DNA of 6,734 nt from Holosporales bacterium (GTDB lineage Bacteria > Pseudomonadota > Alphaproteobacteria > RUG11792): NCBI GenBank assembly GCA_031257415.1, contig JAIROR010000022.1:1-6734 (forward strand), read 5' to 3'. Shown here in pieces: positions 6,501 to 6,734 of this stretch (the first letter of the stretch is position 1; each line of letters opens with the position of its first letter). The notes under the pieces were generated by a model. That model searched no databases and was not told the origin of the DNA. It saw only the letters and a list, made by a program, of their open reading frames with translations. Position numbers and translations under genes: made by a program.

Positions 6501-6541
6501 TATTTTTGTTCCATCTTTGTCCCATGAGAAAAGAATTGAAT

Positions 6542-6590
6542 GAAGCAACCGGAGCCGGCACCTGGATCGACTTCAGAGAATCGTTGCTTC
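6542..6590. repeat. 8-bp inverted repeat with 33-nt spacer
   Basis: GAAGCAAC (6542-6549) is the exact reverse complement of GTTGCTTC (6583-6590). Rightward, the second arm is followed by CCCTTGGTTTTT, so a weak terminator-like or leader structure is possible. The role is unknown. Confidence 0.4.
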
Positions 6591-6612
6591 CCCTTGGTTT
6601 TTGCCCACTACC

Positions 6613-6628
6613 TTAACAATTTATTAAC
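6613..6628 (+). promoter_or_regulatory. CtrA box 1 (perfect consensus)
   Basis: TTAA (6613-6616), seven bases CAATTTA, then TTAAC (6624-6628) match the full CtrA consensus TTAA-N7-TTAAC. It lies 65 bp upstream of a second perfect box, in the control region of a gene beyond the right edge. Confidence 0.65.
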
Positions 6629-6693
6629 AAACCACCTATTTTGCACAGAAAAATTTAACTGCCGCAAAAATAATTGGAAAAAACGACCGCGTG

Positions 6694-6732
6694 TTAACCT
6701 TTTTTTAACTTTTCTTTGTTAGAATCTATACT
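6694..6732 (+). promoter_or_regulatory. CtrA box 2 overlapping the -35 of a rightward promoter
   Basis: TTAA (6694-6697), CCTTTTT, TTAAC (6705-6709) is a second perfect CtrA box. Its right half forms the -35 (TTAACT, 6705-6710). A TATACT -10 (6727-6732) follows after 16 bp. A CtrA half-site covering the -35 is the usual layout of CtrA-activated promoters. The transcript would start just past the window. Confidence 0.6.
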
Positions 6733-6734
6733 AA

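Larger units (their letters stand above)
6318..6734. other. Intergenic region of about 420 bp without a convincing gene
   Basis: No open frame here looks like a conserved protein. The longest minus-strand frame (6514-6308, 68 codons) has only a weak GGGA upstream and no recognisable domain. The segment holds, from left to right, a GC-richer potentially folded stretch (6395-6458), a palindrome (6487-6500), an inverted repeat (6542-6590) and two CtrA boxes leading to a rightward promoter at the edge. Confidence 0.6.

Noticed and set aside
6308..6514. 68-codon minus-strand frame
   Set aside because: Weak ribosome binding site, no recognisable domain, and composition not clearly coding; it overlaps the palindrome and the foldable segment. 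A tiny internal frame (MMKSLKKSVQ...) has no better support.
6540..6722. 60-codon plus-strand frame
   Set aside because: It runs through the inverted repeat and both CtrA boxes, with no ribosome binding site or recognisable protein features; most likely chance.

Overview
The window reads as alphaproteobacterial DNA of moderate to low GC, using the standard code (TGA is a stop at two genes). The evidence is an HdaA-type DnaA-related replication regulator and two perfect matches to the alphaproteobacterial CtrA box (TTAA-N7-TTAAC). A host-associated lineage such as Holosporales is plausible, but this is inference from gene content and not a demonstrated placement.

Layout. Positions 1-951 (+) hold the 3' part of an hdaA-like gene. 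Its N-terminus is an array of near-identical 45-bp (15-residue) repeats running off the left edge, placed in front of an otherwise normal-sized Hda core that still carries a sliding-clamp-binding hexapeptide. A compact hairpin at 964-989 serves as a bidirectional terminator between this gene and the convergent operon to its right.

Positions 5470 down to 977 (-) form a tight three-gene operon: a membrane-anchored solute-binding protein (SBP_bac_3 type), a Cache-HAMP class III adenylate cyclase whose GTG start overlaps the previous stop, and a DctA/GltP-family (DAACS) symporter 22 nt further on. No ABC permease or ATPase lies beside the binding protein. The cyclase Cache domain carries residues spaced like the dCache amino-acid-binding motif. 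The symporter keeps the family scaffold but has lost the NMDGT motif and other sodium-site residues. The set looks like a nutrient-sensing cAMP module: tethered binding protein, receptor cyclase, and transporter or 'transceptor', comparable to DctA/DctB or DctA/DcuS co-sensing but with a cyclase in place of the histidine kinase. This is the most interesting part of the window.

Positions 6254-5610 (-) encode a secreted, cysteine-containing protein of unknown function with its own recognisable sigma70-like promoter. The last ~480 bp hold no convincing gene. They contain a potentially structured GC-richer segment, a 14-bp palindrome, an 8-bp inverted repeat and two perfect CtrA boxes. The second box overlaps the -35 of a rightward promoter whose gene starts beyond the right edge.
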